A stretch of DNA of 64,000 nucleotides from Vitellaria paradoxa (Eukaryota; Streptophyta; Magnoliopsida; Ericales; Sapotaceae). Location: positions 25,283,246 to 25,347,245 of the forward strand of contig CM034238.1 of NCBI GenBank assembly GCA_019916065.1, read 5' to 3'. Below the pieces are notes generated by a model, which did no database searches, was not told the DNA's origin, and saw only the letters and a list, made by a program, of their open reading frames with translations. Of this stretch, positions 47,058 to 59,981 are shown one piece after another (the first letter of the stretch is position 1; every line of letters starts with the position of its first letter). The translations under genes were made by a program, and so were the position numbers.

Positions 47058-47960
47058 ATGGATACGAATCTTGAAGCCGTGAATGAACGGAAGAGGTTCT
47101 TCGAAAGTAGAGGGAAAGAAGTGTTCGATCTTCTGGAGTCCGCGATCAACTACGCTGCGTTGTGTCACCCGGACGAGTTCTTCGAGCGCAGAGATCAAAT
47201 CGTTCAGTTACTATTTGCGAGGCAGCAACGACCACGCGTTCATGTTTCTGATCGAGAAGAAGATGCTGCGACCAATTCAAGCGATTTTTCTGATATGGCT
47301 TTGTTGCGGATGAAGGAGCATAGGGCAGGGGGATGTGTCTTCACTTCCAAGAAAAGCACATTTGAGTCGAAGCCTGGCAGTACTGAAATAGTAATCTCCG
47401 ATTCTGAAAAACGCCCTGCCTCCGGTAATATTGGTATGGGTACAGAAGAAGATGAAAAACCAAAGCGGCGCCATATAATTAGGATAAAGCTTCGGCCAAA
47501 ACCCAACAAAGAAGAGCAATTTCCAGCCCTGGAGGAAGCTGAGTCTCAGGTTGCAATTGAAGAAAAAGAAAAAGAACCAGAGACGAAGCGTGATGCAGAA
47601 GTCAAACTGCCAGTTCCTCATTGAGCTCCGAAGAAAAGCTGCACAAAGGCAGCGGAAGTTGGGATTGTGCCCCGAAAATTCTCAGAGAAAAGCAGCGAGA
47701 GGAAAATCACAGAGAAAAAAAGGGTGATGATCAACGAAGAGAAATCAATGTGCGCGGATTTTGATGTCGAACTTGAAGCCTCCAAGAGGAAACTCCACGA
47801 AGGGTACAATGAATTTGAGGACGCAAAGCGAAAGAAGAAGATACAGATGATTGAGTTGAGGGATCTCCCTCGAGGAGGGGTTGCTTGCAGGCCGGTGCAT
47901 CACGTTCGAAGCAATAAAGGCAGGCCAATGAATCACATTCACAGTTGTTGCACCAGATGA
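47058..47960 (+). pseudogene. Mediator-26-like gene copy M3, split by the same nonsense codon
   Basis: The same 301-codon frame as the intact copies, with TGA at 47622-47624 (codon 189) in place of CGA. Protein sequence on both sides is practically identical to M1. As in M1 a 188-residue N-terminal product remains possible: the MED26-like N-terminal segment plus the acidic and basic linker, without the C-terminal LEASKRK to LRDLPRGG segment. The shared stop shows it arose once, before M1 and M3 separated. Confidence 0.82.
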
Positions 47961-50900
47961 TAATCAGCCCCTCAAAGTAATTCACGCAAATAAAAAGAAT
48001 TGCGTGCAGATGGATCCCTATTTTGTGTTGTCTTGTAGGGTACCTTCGTTGGGTTCAGCTACTTCTATTAATTGATAAATATAGATACATATAATTTTTT
48101 TTTCGCGCTTTTCATAATATGTCTTTACTTGGTCTACCTATACTTGAAACCTGAAAGAGTCTTTGATCTACCCAAATCTGCTTGTATATGAATGTCTTTG
48201 AATTATACAAATCAACTTCCTTAGTTTGAGTCAATTGTCCAGATGATATTTAAATTTATCCAGGTTTTATGTTCTAAATGTCTGATATAATTCTTCTGAT
48301 TCTTTACATAGCCTAAGCGACTAAGGCAGACCTGAATCCTCAAACAAAATTGTTTGATTTTTAACTCATACAAACAAAAAGTGACACATTACACCATAAT
48401 CTCTATATAAAACAAACCAAAACTCATGAATGCTTGTCTCTTTATTCAAATAGTTCATGTTAGTAGTGTAACTAAGTTTCTGTTCTATATATGGTATTGC
48501 CAGATTAAACATGTTGAGTGCATTGGTTTAGCTCAGATCAACTGGCAGCTTCATCCTTGGAGACCAATCATACTTGCAAGCAAGTAAATTAAATATTGGA
48601 ATTTTGGGACACATAATCAATTATAAGGTACAACGACACTGTCAAAACTTATCAAACTCTAAAATCAATCTTTCTGTTAATAAACGAAAAAACTGCTTAC
48701 ATTTAACCCTCTCCAAAACCTGGTTGTGCAAGAGGCTTAGGAAATGGGTTGCCTTTTTTTTTAATTTAAAATAAAATTATAATCTCTTAATGTGTGATAA
48801 TCATTTTCAGGCACATAATTCAATTGGTAATGTGGGCAACAGAACAATAATAAATTCATCGAACTTTGACTTAGCCACCCCAAAAACATTATAATAAAAT
48901 AAGAAATAAAAAGATATATATATATATATATATATATGAACACACATTCTGCCTATTATTCATAGCTTTGGACAACTATTTCTCAAAAACAAGCCCACAA
49001 ACAGAAACATATAGCCACATAATGTCTTAGAAGATTTTAAAATCTCGTTCACTGCAAAATAATTGCACAGAAACCAACAAAACATTTGAGGACAATTGAC
49101 ATAAACATAAAACCGCAATTTAGACATCAAGAACAATAAACCATTGCCAATATTTTCACACAAACTAACAGTATTTGATGCAATAGCCTGTTATCAAACA
49201 TAATGTAGCTTAAATATGGAACATAATAGTAATACTGGAAGTATAGGGTCGATCTCAAATAACTAGGATACAGCTTTAATAACATAATTTTGAATAATAA
49301 TTTCCTTTTTCGCCAAAAATTGGGTATAATTTCCATGATGCTTAAGTAGGTTTAGTCTTCAAATTTTGGTTAAGCAATTTATTTCAACCATCCCTTGCTT
49401 TGTTGGGAAAAAAGGCCTAGTCAACAAGATAAGGAAGTATTATGGTGATATAGAGTCAAGTTGTTTCTTTTACCAATTTTCCACAAGGAAACATCAATGC
49501 TTAATTCTCATGTGTAAACCAATACTAAACACGTACCCATTATCCAATCTTCCATAGAATCTTAAAACATCATGAGATTTCAACTAATATTAAACACATA
49601 ACAATTATTTGATATTTCATAAAATCTTAAACATCATGAAATTTCAACAAGGAATAAAACATTAAAGGCAACACAAATAAGTTGGAGTTAGTTCTCTCGT
49701 AATTTAGTTGCAAAATATTATTCACCATCCAAATCTAATCTCAACTAGTGCTCTACTATCTGAACCCCAACTTTATCACAGAGTAGAAAGAAATTGAAAC
49801 CACAAATTTTAGAAGTTAGATTGTAAAATTTATGGAATGTAGTTTTGAACGAATAACATGTCCCACATTGAAAGTTTAAGAACCTTGTACTCAATCTTTT
49901 AAATAGACAAAAGTCAAACATGTAAGATCGGTAACTTTGGAAAATAAATAAATGTAGATTTACATAAATTAGTACGAAAAGATTACCTCAATAAACCCTA
50001 TCTCATTTCTCCAAGATTCTCCCGTTCCTTACTATATACATCAGTAGCTTCTTAGAAACACATTCAAACAGCAAGAAGGCATATGTTCTAAGGCAAAGCA
50101 GGGTGATGTCACTCTCAAAACACTTTTTTCCACTCTTCTAGTCTCCTTGTTGCAGTAACTCTCCCCTTCTTAATCTGCCTCGAGGCTCTGAAATGGGATG
50201 TGGACAACTCCTTTCTACACATTCATTTCTTTTCTAACTCAACTAACTTCACCGGACAAATGACAAGATAGAATGACCTTGAAGCAGTGGCAACACATCT
50301 CATCTATGAAATATATATATATACACACACACTTTATAGCTATAACATTGCCTACAAGTTATTTTTACTTTGTTTACTCTATGGGTGATTCAGTACCCTG
50401 CACCAGCTCTCAAAATTTCTTTTTTCAACACAATTATGTTAATGACAGAAGGAATACTGATCATGCTTGCCTCTTTTTCTTATTAGTTGGTGCATATCAT
50501 CCTAAGGATGGATTGACCTGATAGAAGGCGTTTGGGCTCTCCATCATTTGGGCATGTTTCTGTGCAAATCTTTCTTCTATGATAAATCAGATATTTTGGA
50601 AACCTTTGCCGCCTGAATAGAGGTCCATAAGAAGCTAAATACCAACAATTAAAAAAAATATATGCTTCAAATGAGCATAACACAGTGTCTTTTATTTCCT
50701 CACTGCTGCTATGTGTGTTGAGAATAACCTAAAAAAAAACCTTGATCGTTTTTTTTTTGAACAAGCACTTTTTGATTAGTGGAGAATCTTGGATTGTTCC
50801 AAAATCGTGTGTAGAAATGTTTTAATATCAAATTCTAGGTGTTTGGATGAAAGAAAATGACAAAATTATGTGGAAGTGGGCAATCCTCGATATTCTCCCA

Positions 50901-52157
50901 GCTCATCAAATCATTTCTCCCAGAATTTCATGTTATAAACAATTTGAACAGATGCAGGTAAGTATCCAAATAAAAACGAAATTTCAATAGCAAGGCAAGT
51001 TCCACATTAACTACATATAATGGACATGGAGATGGTAACCTCGGAATGAAGAAGTATACATCTGAAACAGCAACCTTACTTCCACGTGTGTGATAGATTT
51101 CTTTGCTGCGTGAAGTTGGAGGGCCAATATACTTTTTCAACTATTTGAAGAATTTAAAAGTAGCATCTGTCGTACATTAATCGCATCAATCCGAGATTTC
51201 ATCTTTTTAAAAAGTCTAAAAAATAAACAATGTTGTTTGTCTACATGTGCTCACTCTTATAATCTATTTTTTATTTTAGATTGTGAGTGGCCAATCTAAA
51301 TCATTTATTTGAAGGTACAATCTAAAGGCTTTCTGAAGCAATTTACAGATGCTCTGTGATATTAAATGCTTGCCTCAAAGGTGATAGCTGCCTAACTAAG
51401 TTTAAAATGCTCACAGAAATAAAAGGTCATTCATTAAACCTTGACAATTACACATTACACCATGGTTGATCAGTTCACCAAAAACTTCTACAAAATTGTG
51501 CCCCTCAGTTGGTAGGTTCAAATCGTCTGTGTCCATAATAAGTATATACAAAAAGTTATCTTCAGAGAACAAATTGAAATAGCTATGCTAATAAATTGAG
51601 TTATAGGAAGCATAAGATTGCTAGAAACATAATAGAAACAACAACTCAGATAATTACAATATTAAAAGCAACTATATAAACGAGTATTGTGACTAAAATA
51701 CCAAGTGGATACCAATCACAAAGAGCGCTAAAAGTATTTTAGCAGAAACGTAACGAAATTGAGGGTTCTATTATTTTTAGAACAAGTTTAATGGCCCAAT
51801 TTCAGCTAATAATTTGGTCAAGAATTTTTTCAAATGGGAAATTTATATGAAGCCATCACACCGAAAATATTTTCCCTTGTAGGTGATTTTGTCAAGTCTT
51901 GTAATATCTTCTAGTGAAGCACTAATGCATTCTTTAGCATGATTTAAGAAAAAAAGTACCAGCTTTTTCTTTTTTTTTTCTACTTGTTGAGTCACTAACT
52001 GTCCCAAAAATTTAAACTAGTAGGAAATGAGCCCAACAATGTATCTCAACTTACCAAGCAACCTTAACACTCACCCTCACGTGACCATGTTGCATGTGGA
52101 GTAGAGAGAGAGAGGGGCAATTTTTAGCATGATTTAACCAAAAAAAAAAAATACTAA
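47961..52157 (+). other. Non-coding region of M3 after the Mediator-26-like copy
   Basis: It resembles copy A of M1 up to about 50750 and copy A' beyond about 50850. It includes an (AT)n run at about 48914-48937. No gene called. Confidence 0.72.
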
Positions 52158-52473
52158 GGTGTCATTTGGTTTGTTTTTCTTTTTTTTGTTTTGAGCTCAT
52201 TTGCTATTTTATGCTTTTGAAAACAAAAAAAAAAAACAGTTCAAAAAGTATTTGGTCACTTGGATTTTCAAAATTTGTTTTAAAAAACAGAAAATAGATT
52301 TACACATAAAATGAAAAATTACGAAAAGTTGTTTTAAGCGTTTTCAATTCAAAACAAGAAAAATCTCAAAATAAGAAAAATAGAGTATTTTTTGTTTCCT
52401 TATTTTGAAAATTTTAAAACATAAAACACATAAAACAGAAAACAAAATAAAGAAGAGCGAACCAAATGTCACC
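52158..52473. mobile_element. Tourist-like MITE (M3)
   Basis: Orthologue of 14916-15225, with GGTGTCATTTGG and CAAATGTCACC ends and TAA flanks. Confidence 0.72.
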
Positions 52474-53333
52474 TAACTTTTTCTCTTTTTCTACTTGTTA
52501 AGTTGCTTACTGTCTCAAAAGTTTAAACTAATAAGACATGTGTCCAACAATGTATGTCAACTTACCAAGCAAACTTAACACTCACCCTCACGTGACCATG
52601 TTGCATGCGGAGTAGAGAGAGAGAGAGAGAGAGAGAGAGGTAAATTGAACAAAACATAACAGATTGCATGGGGATAAATGGGGAACATACACGAAAACAA
52701 GAATTGAAGGCCTCTCGAAGCTAGAGATCTGACATAATTTCAAGCACCAATTGTTTCAAAAGTTTAAACTAATAGGAAATGAGTCTAACAGTATGTATCA
52801 ACCTTTAACACTACTTATCAATCCGAAAGGGGAAAAAAATTATCAGTGAGCTAATGCTTCCACATAAATTTTCTAAAAAAGGAAAAAAGAGCAACAATCA
52901 CACTAGAAGTAGGCTTTACTTATATATAGTTCCGAAACTTAACCAACTTCTCTATCATGAAGAAAAATGTTCCATTATTCCTTGAAGATCCAAAGTTGGA
53001 GATTTTATTATTTTGAGTATCGATAAAACTTAATCACAAGGTGAGTTGCTTAGGATGGTACGTGATTGTTTGAGAAGGAACAATTTGTTAGAGAAGCAAG
53101 CTTATATCTTAAACATGTGGCCAAATTTATATTGACCTAGGTTGGCAAGTGATTGTTTGAGATTGAGAATGAGCCAACTTTACTTCTTATATTCACTTAT
53201 TAATTTTTAACATGCTATTCAAATGTGGCCAAACTTACTTTTTTTAAAAGGGTCAAACGTGTGTGACTATTCACTTTTTTAGGTGATGGTCAGATTTGAA
53301 CTCAGAAACTTTTGTGAGATATCATGTTAAAGT

Positions 53334-54483
53334 CACTAGTGGAAAGAGAGGTATTAGCGACCGCCACAAGCGGTCGCTAAAAGTAAAATAGCGGCCACTA
53401 AAAGTATTAGCGACGGCTTAGCGGCTGCATCAAGCAAGTCGCATTTGGGTCGTCGCTAAAAAGTATTGGCGGTTGCTAAATTTTTTGCGATCGCGCCTGC
53501 GACCGCTTGAGTTAAAAATGTCAGACAATTAGCGACCGCTAGAAGCGATCGCTAATACATAAAAAAATTAAAAAAAAGACAGAAAAATAAAAAAACAGCA
53601 ACATACAAAAATTTAAAAAAATACATAAAAAAATTACATCACACAAAAAAAAAAAAATTCAACAGCAAGATTTTAACAATTAATATTACATTTCACAACC
53701 AACAATTCAAAAACAAAATTCCAATCAAACAACCAACATCCAACATTAACAGCATATATATGAAACTAACAAATTAATGAGTAAGTAAAATAAAAAAAAA
53801 AAAACACACAATAATATATACATGCATGCATAGATGAATCAGCAAACCCCAACCACAAAAACAAAAAAAACAATTATTTACATTCATCCAATAATAAACA
53901 AAAAATAAGAAAATAAAATAAAATAATTCAAACTAAAAAAAAAAAATCAAACTTGGTGGTGTGGTAGTGAGGCCTCCAAATAACTCTAATACACAAGAAA
54001 AAAAATTGTTAGTGAGAGAGAGCAAGAGAGAGAGAGAAACAAAGAACAAGAGAAAGCAAAAGAGAGAGAGAGAGAGAGAGAGAGAGCTAGAGAGGGAGAA
54101 CTTACCAATGGCGGCGGCGGCCAGCGTCCGGCTATGGTAGCGGCGGCAAAGAGAGGAGGGCAGGGAGGAGAGAGGGGCAGGGGGGAGAGAAGAGAGAGCG
54201 TGAGAAAGGGAGAGGAAAAAGAGGGAGGGAAAGAGAGGAAAAAGAGAGAGGCGTTCTGCTCGATATAATTACAGTATTAGCGACCGCCTAAAGCGGTCGC
54301 TAATTCTGTCGCCTAAAAGATCATGGCGGTCGTCCAAATTTTCCCGTCGACTTTCCTTTTGCACACTTGATTAGCGACGCCTAATATAGCGACCGCTTAA
54401 AGCGGTCGCTAATAACGTTATAGCGACCGCCAAAAGCGGTCACCCGAGTTTTCCACTCAACGATTGGCCAATCTCTAGTAGTG
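53334..54483. mobile_element. Small non-autonomous CACTA element (M3), 1150 bp
   Basis: CACTAGTGGAAAGAG left end, CTAGTAGTG right end, AGT duplications at 53331-53333 and 54484-54486. It carries the most regular gcgaccgc/gcggtcgc palindromes (for example about 54279-54304 and 54388-54412). Confidence 0.93.
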
Positions 54484-57120
54484 AGTATTAATCACCATCC
54501 CACCTGAAAACTTATGTTGTTAGGAAAGGACAACTTTAATATTATAATTGACTTACTATTTCTCAACCAAAAAAAAAATTATCTTTATATATATATATTT
54601 TTTTTAAAAGTAAGGATGAATAAATTAATAAAAATAAAAGATACAAGATCATAGGGGCATACTCCCCAGTGTACATTAAAGCCCAAAACTAACTAGTATA
54701 AGCTAGATAAACCAACATAAGCCACAAAGCCAAAAGACAGCTTGAAAGCAAGCTAACATACAGTATAAGCAAGCTTACATAGATCGGACAAAAAGTTGAT
54801 AACACTAGCACACAAAGCCTCACAAAAAAACAATGAACGAAACACAGTTCAGCAAAGAATCATGCCCAACCCACAAATCAACAGAACTAGCAACGAGACA
54901 GCAAGTCAACAAATACCTTCACTAGCAACCAAGAGCCAACAGTAGAAGAAGCAACAATACAACATTCCGCTACAGCACATAACCACAAACTTCAAATATC
55001 AACTAAATAATCATCCTTTGAAGCACAGACACAATGCAGCCACAAAGTAGAGCAATCAGCAACCACAGTAGCGAAAACAAAGGCTAAAATCAGCAAATGC
55101 ATCAAAACCAATACTGAGCATAAACCATGAGGTAGCATCACATCCCCAGCATAGGCAGCAGCTAGGCATGAACTTCACCATATAGGCTAAGCAGCAACAC
55201 AACATCAATAAAGTCATTTGTAATATTAAATAACAATGTGGTAAAACTCAGCCACAACTGCTACATAGCCAGGTATACAACGGAGCAACAATCAGCCCAT
55301 GCATCCACACCACACCAGATGTAGAAATAAACTCATCCAAATGCCAAAACAGGATCATCGCACTGCACAAACTAGCATAGCCAATAGCTAAGCAAGTAGC
55401 AGAAATGAGGAAAAACAAAAACCAATCCAAATAACAAGAAATATGTCAAAACTAACCGCCACTATTGCTGCTTTTCGTCCTTTTGTATGATCTCCTTGCT
55501 TGCGCTATTCTTGAACTAATGTGAAGATAGGATCAAGAGTCCCTAATACTTATGCCATGACTAATTTCAAGCCTATATCATGTTGTGACTCTATTTAAGT
55601 GTGTATCCAAGATTCTGGCTAAGAAATTGAATAGTTGTATTTCCCAAATGGTCACCCCAACTAGACAGCAAAAACCAATGAGATAGTAAGCCTCAAACAG
55701 GTTTAATTATCTAATTATTAGAGTGTATTTGTCTTCAAAAGCATGTTTCTTAATCGCACTCAGTGCCCAAAATCACCAAATGAACTCAGCCATTTGCTAA
55801 ATTCACCATCACCACCACCATAGTCCAAGAACATACAAGATTATATACCAAAAATATAAGAATACATATGAAGCTCTAAATGTTCAAAACTACGACATTG
55901 TCGATCCGCAGTAAATTTTTCCCTCTAGCTGGGAAGTAGAATTGTTTGTATATTTAACTCAACACATGGATAAGCATTCACGGAAAATTGAAACATAAGG
56001 CTTTTGGGAAACCATAAGCAGCTCAAAATGTTTTCCCAACTAAAAGTGAAGTGGTTTCAAATATCCCAATATATGGAATGGTAAGATTTAAACCTCAACT
56101 TCTATCTAAAAATTTTAAATATGAGCTATGATTTTTGAAGTTTCTGAAAGTGGATCGCATATTATGGTCATGCATGCTTGGTGATAGATAAGAGAAGAAA
56201 TAAAGCAAAGACGAACATGTTCTGTCATGGGCATGGCAGCAATTGGCAAGGCATCAAGAATAAGTAAATGCTCGAAAAATTTAGGGGAAGCCTCTCCCCC
56301 AAATGAATAAAATATTTAATTGATATTAAACAAACTTAAAAAATCACTTTCTAATTTAATAAATATGGCTAAGGCAGAGTAATTAAGAAAAATCATGAAT
56401 AACGTTGCTTTGGATACAGAAATCAAAAAAAAAATGTAGAAGTTGCTATTGCTGCTTGATTGAATGGTTTCTCAGTTTCTTTAAGACATTCATGGTAGAA
56501 ACAAGTAATTTTATTGCTCAAATTCCTCAAACAAATTATGGGAAACATGTAACTTAAAAGAGACATAACCCAAAAAAAAAAAAAAGGTAACTTAAAAGAG
56601 GCTAATGTTTCTGAACACTATTTCATTTAGAACTTTTACCTTCAAACACTTTATGGGAAATTTTAAGGATTTGTATTGAAGTAAACTTCTCAAAAAGCTC
56701 AGAATTTGGCTAAATAACTTATAAACAGATAGATTTATTTTTTTATAAAATTAATTAAATATAATAAATTGTATTTTATGAAATTCATTTTAATTTAATT
56801 TTATAAGATATTTATTTTTAATAATAATAATTAATTTTAATAAGTACGTAATTAATAAAGAACACAATTTAATAATAGATAATTATTTATAAAAAATTAA
56901 TAATAAAATATTTAAATATAAAAAATAAATCATTTTAATATGGAATCAATATTTATCAAAAAATAACTTTAATTTAAGTAAATATATAAATTATTATTTT
57001 AATATTAATTAATTTTTAGTTTTAGTAAAATAAATAATTAGAAAACAAATTGGGGTTTGAGACCGTTGGGGGTTTGAGGCCGTTGGGAATTTCCCTCGCA
57101 GCTGCTCGTCTTTGGAAACA
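54484..57120 (+). other. Non-coding region upstream of B3 copy 3
   Basis: Retroelement-tail-like segment, then sequence collinear with 23740-25345. Paired CCGTTGG motifs lie at about 57062-57087, and the 25-codon upstream ORF starts at 57123. Confidence 0.68.
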
Positions 57121-57369
57121 AAATGGGCGCGGGAAGAAGGCGCCAGATCACAACTAGATTTGGTTTTGATCCCACAATTACTAGATTTGATTGTAGTTGA
57201 TCCTATGACCGTTAGGATTAGAGAATTAAGAAAGTCCTTCTCCAATAAAATCCAATCCGAACTCAAACTTGATTTCAAAGTAAGTTTAAGAAACCCAACC
57301 AAGAATCTGAAAATTAATTTCAGCAGCAGCAGAGCAGAGCAGAAGAAAGACGGAGAAGAAGAGAGAGAG

Positions 57370-58383
57370 ATGGACCTTAGTTGTGTTGGTGTTTTGAAGA
57401 AAGCCAATTTTTCAAAGGTCAGTAATGAGGAAAAGTTGGATATCATACGTAGGTTCCAAAACAATCCCAACTTCGATGAAGTGGATTTATACTATCTGGG
57501 TTTACTGGATGAAGAATCATCGGAGGAGAAAACACCAAAAGGATCATCGGAGACAGAGCACACCAAACAACCCAGCAAGAGCCGCCCCAATCTCGACGAC
57601 GACGAAATCGATTATTTAAACAACCCGCCTTCTACTTCTGTTATGAAAATACCAAAGCCAAAAAGGGAGAAGAAGAAGAAGACGGTTGTTGTTTTTGATG
57701 ATCACTCAGCCCCAGAGGCAGAGGCAGCGGAGGCCCTGTTGTCGTTGAATCATCACCCAGTTCCGCTTGACGAGTTGCCGGAGAAGAAGAAGAAGAAGCT
57801 GAAAGTTATGTCAGGAAAGCCCATTGATGATGATTGCCCAATTGATGATATATCTGGTCCAAAGAAGAAGAGGCCACGCACTTCTACTGATGATCAAGAA
57901 GAAGAAGAAGACAAGGTAAAGAAGAAGAGGTTGATGATGGCACCAGTACCACCAGAAGTTCCCCCGAATCTGAAGAAACGCATTGAAAAGCTTGGGGGTA
58001 CTGAGTTGATGCTGGTGATTGAAAAGCAACTCTGCCAATCAGACATTAACCCTGGCAATGGCCGGTTTTCTCTGCCGGCTAAGAAAACCAACCCTCAGTT
58101 TCTGATTCCAGAAGAGAGGGAGTTTCTTACCACCAAAACAACCACTGGATCGCCAACGCTGCCACAGATACAAACCCAGTTGATTCAACCGTGTGGGGAA
58201 GAGATCACAATAAACCTCAGGGAGTGGCACATGAAGAAGCCACTCTACAATCTCGTCACCTCTTGGAATGATGTCGTGAGCACCAATTCTCTACAGATGG
58301 GAATGACAGTACAGCTCTGGTCATTTCGAGTGGATTCACAGCTTAGGCTAGCTCTCGTTGAGGCAGGAAAAGACATTCAATGA
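57370..58383 (+). CDS. B3 domain protein, DUF313 type (copy 3, module M3)
   Basis: 337 residues, nearly identical to copy 1 but with the consensus residues where copy 1 departs (SNEEK, LDIIRRF, NLKKRIE). The B3 region spans about residues 205-333 and is complete. Private changes include STDDQEEEEDK, LTTKTT, SLQMGM and DSQLRLA. The start is the conserved MDL. A longer frame with an upstream in-frame ATG (57205) exists but is not conserved in copy 2. Expected to be a nuclear DNA-binding protein; the target is unknown. Confidence 0.87.
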   Translation: MDLSCVGVLKKANFSKVSNEEKLDIIRRFQNNPNFDEVDLYYLGLLDEESSEEKTPKGSSETEHTKQPSKSRPNLDDDEIDYLNNPPSTSVMKIPKPKREKKKKTVVVFDDHSAPEAEAAEALLSLNHHPVPLDELPEKKKKKLKVMSGKPIDDDCPIDDISGPKKKRPRTSTDDQEEEEDKVKKKRLMMAPVPPEVPPNLKKRIEKLGGTELMLVIEKQLCQSDINPGNGRFSLPAKKTNPQFLIPEEREFLTTKTTTGSPTLPQIQTQLIQPCGEEITINLREWHMKKPLYNLVTSWNDVVSTNSLQMGMTVQLWSFRVDSQLRLALVEAGKDIQ

Positions 58384-58560
58384 TCAACCAACTGCCTTGT
58401 TTGACTTCTTGTTTGTAAAGAAAGTTTCTTTTTAGATGATTTTGTTTTCTGATATTACTCTAACTACCTTGTGTTTTAGATTTACTCACTATATTTTTAC
58501 ATTTTGAATGACGTCGTTTTTGTATGTTTAATAATGCCAATTGAATATTTCATTCATTTA

Positions 58561-58918
58561 CACTCTCTTTGGAACACTGATTTTAGATAAAATTTTATCA
58601 ATTTAATTTGATTTGATAACATATTTTAATTTTAGAATTTTTATATTATTTGAAATCCAATTTAAAATAATAGAATTTATTTTTTTCTTAAACCATCTAA
58701 ATAATGGATTAAACGTGTCCACATCCATTATATTTACCTTACTTTTTCTTTTCCACTATCATGGTAAAAAAATTCTTCGGTGTTTTTCTTAATTTAATTA
58801 ATTGAATTATTAAATTCCAAGTATGTATTTCAAACACAAATTTTTATTTATCAAATCAAATCAATTATTTACTTTAAAATCAAATCAATTATAAAGAGTA
58901 TTATTTCTAAACAGAATA
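58561..58918. mobile_element. Tourist-like MITE 3' of B3 copy 3 (first), internally deleted
   Basis: CACTCTCTTTGGAAC end, right end AACAGAATA, TTA flanks. About 50 bp near the left end are missing relative to 28462-28874. Confidence 0.72.
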
Positions 58919-59122
58919 TTAGATTTAATTGTAAAGTTTATTCTAAATTTTTCATGTACTTGCTTTTTTTGTCATGTATTGCTGTTGCTGACCCAAAAAT
59001 ATAAAAACAAATTCTTTTGACGATCAAAAAATGGAACCCCTTCCAATTTAAGTGCATGTCTTCTTATTTAAGTGGACTGGTTAGAATTTAAAATAGTTAC
59101 TTAAAAGTGTATGTATTCCTTA

Positions 59123-59528
59123 CACTCTGTTTGAAATAGTAAATTTGAGGGGATTTAATTTTAGTTGGTAAAATTTTTCACCAATTCTTATCTTTGGAAT
59201 TAAAATAAAGTTTTATGAGTTAAACTTAATTTTATTTCATAACTTAAATTTTGAAATTTCTATGTCTTTTAAAATCTAACCCAAAACAATAAAATTTTAT
59301 AAGAATTCATTTTTTCTTAAACCATCTAATTAAGTGAACAAATTTACTGCCATGCATCATATTTATAATATTTTTTATTTCCTATTAATATGGTTAAATT
59401 TGAAATTTTCTTAGATTAATTCAATTCAATTTTTAAATTCAAGCGTCTATTCCAAATACAAAATTTTATTTATCAATCAAATCAAATCAATTCTTTATTT
59501 TAAAAGAAGAATATTTTCAAATGGAGGG
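59123..59528. mobile_element. Tourist-like MITE 3' of B3 copy 3 (second)
   Basis: CACTCTGTTTGAAATAG end and CAAATGGAGGG end with TTA flanks. Confidence 0.76.
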
Positions 59529-59787
59529 TTATTATTTTACATTTTTATAATTTTTTTAATATTTCATCCTCATTACCTATTTAGAGTCAAAATCTTTCTT
59601 TGGTATAGTATTACCCAACTTAAAATAATTTTAAATTTTTATAAAATTATTTTTGTATTTGTTTTTTATATTACCGTAATTACAATAAAAACTATTTTTT
59701 AAATAAAAATATCATCTTTCTCTCTCTTGATCAATAGATTATAGGCATTTTTAGCTCTAATAATATTAGAAATTACCCCTACTAACT

Positions 59788-59953
59788 AAAGTTCCTGGTG
59801 TTCGTAGAAAGGAGAGATGCTTGGCATCTCCTCCTACAGAGACGGGAACAGCCTTTGGGCTTACTTGTTGCCACACATCCGGTTAAGGCTTCCCACTTAA
59901 GTGGATCTTTCACCCAATTTATATATATAAAAAAAAAAAAAAAAAAAAAAAAA
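59788..59953 (+). repeat. A-tailed SINE-like module (M3/M4 border)
   Basis: Same as 29751-29902, with the longest A tail of the three (over 20 A). Confidence 0.4.
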
Positions 59954-59981
59954 CTAGCGTTCCGTGATATTGAATGCCAAT

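Larger units (their letters stand above)
58384..59787 (+). other. 3' flank of B3 copy 3, MITE-rich
   Basis: Untranslated region and two MITEs (58561-58918 and 59123-59528). The untranslated start tcaaccaact matches the B3 tail fragment at 28288. No gene. Confidence 0.72.
44746..59981 (+). repeat. Module M3 of the tandem array (about 15.2 kb)
   Basis: Closest relative of M1: it shares the nonsense codon, the upstream deletion and the small CACTA, but carries single copies of the regions duplicated in M1. Confidence 0.9.
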
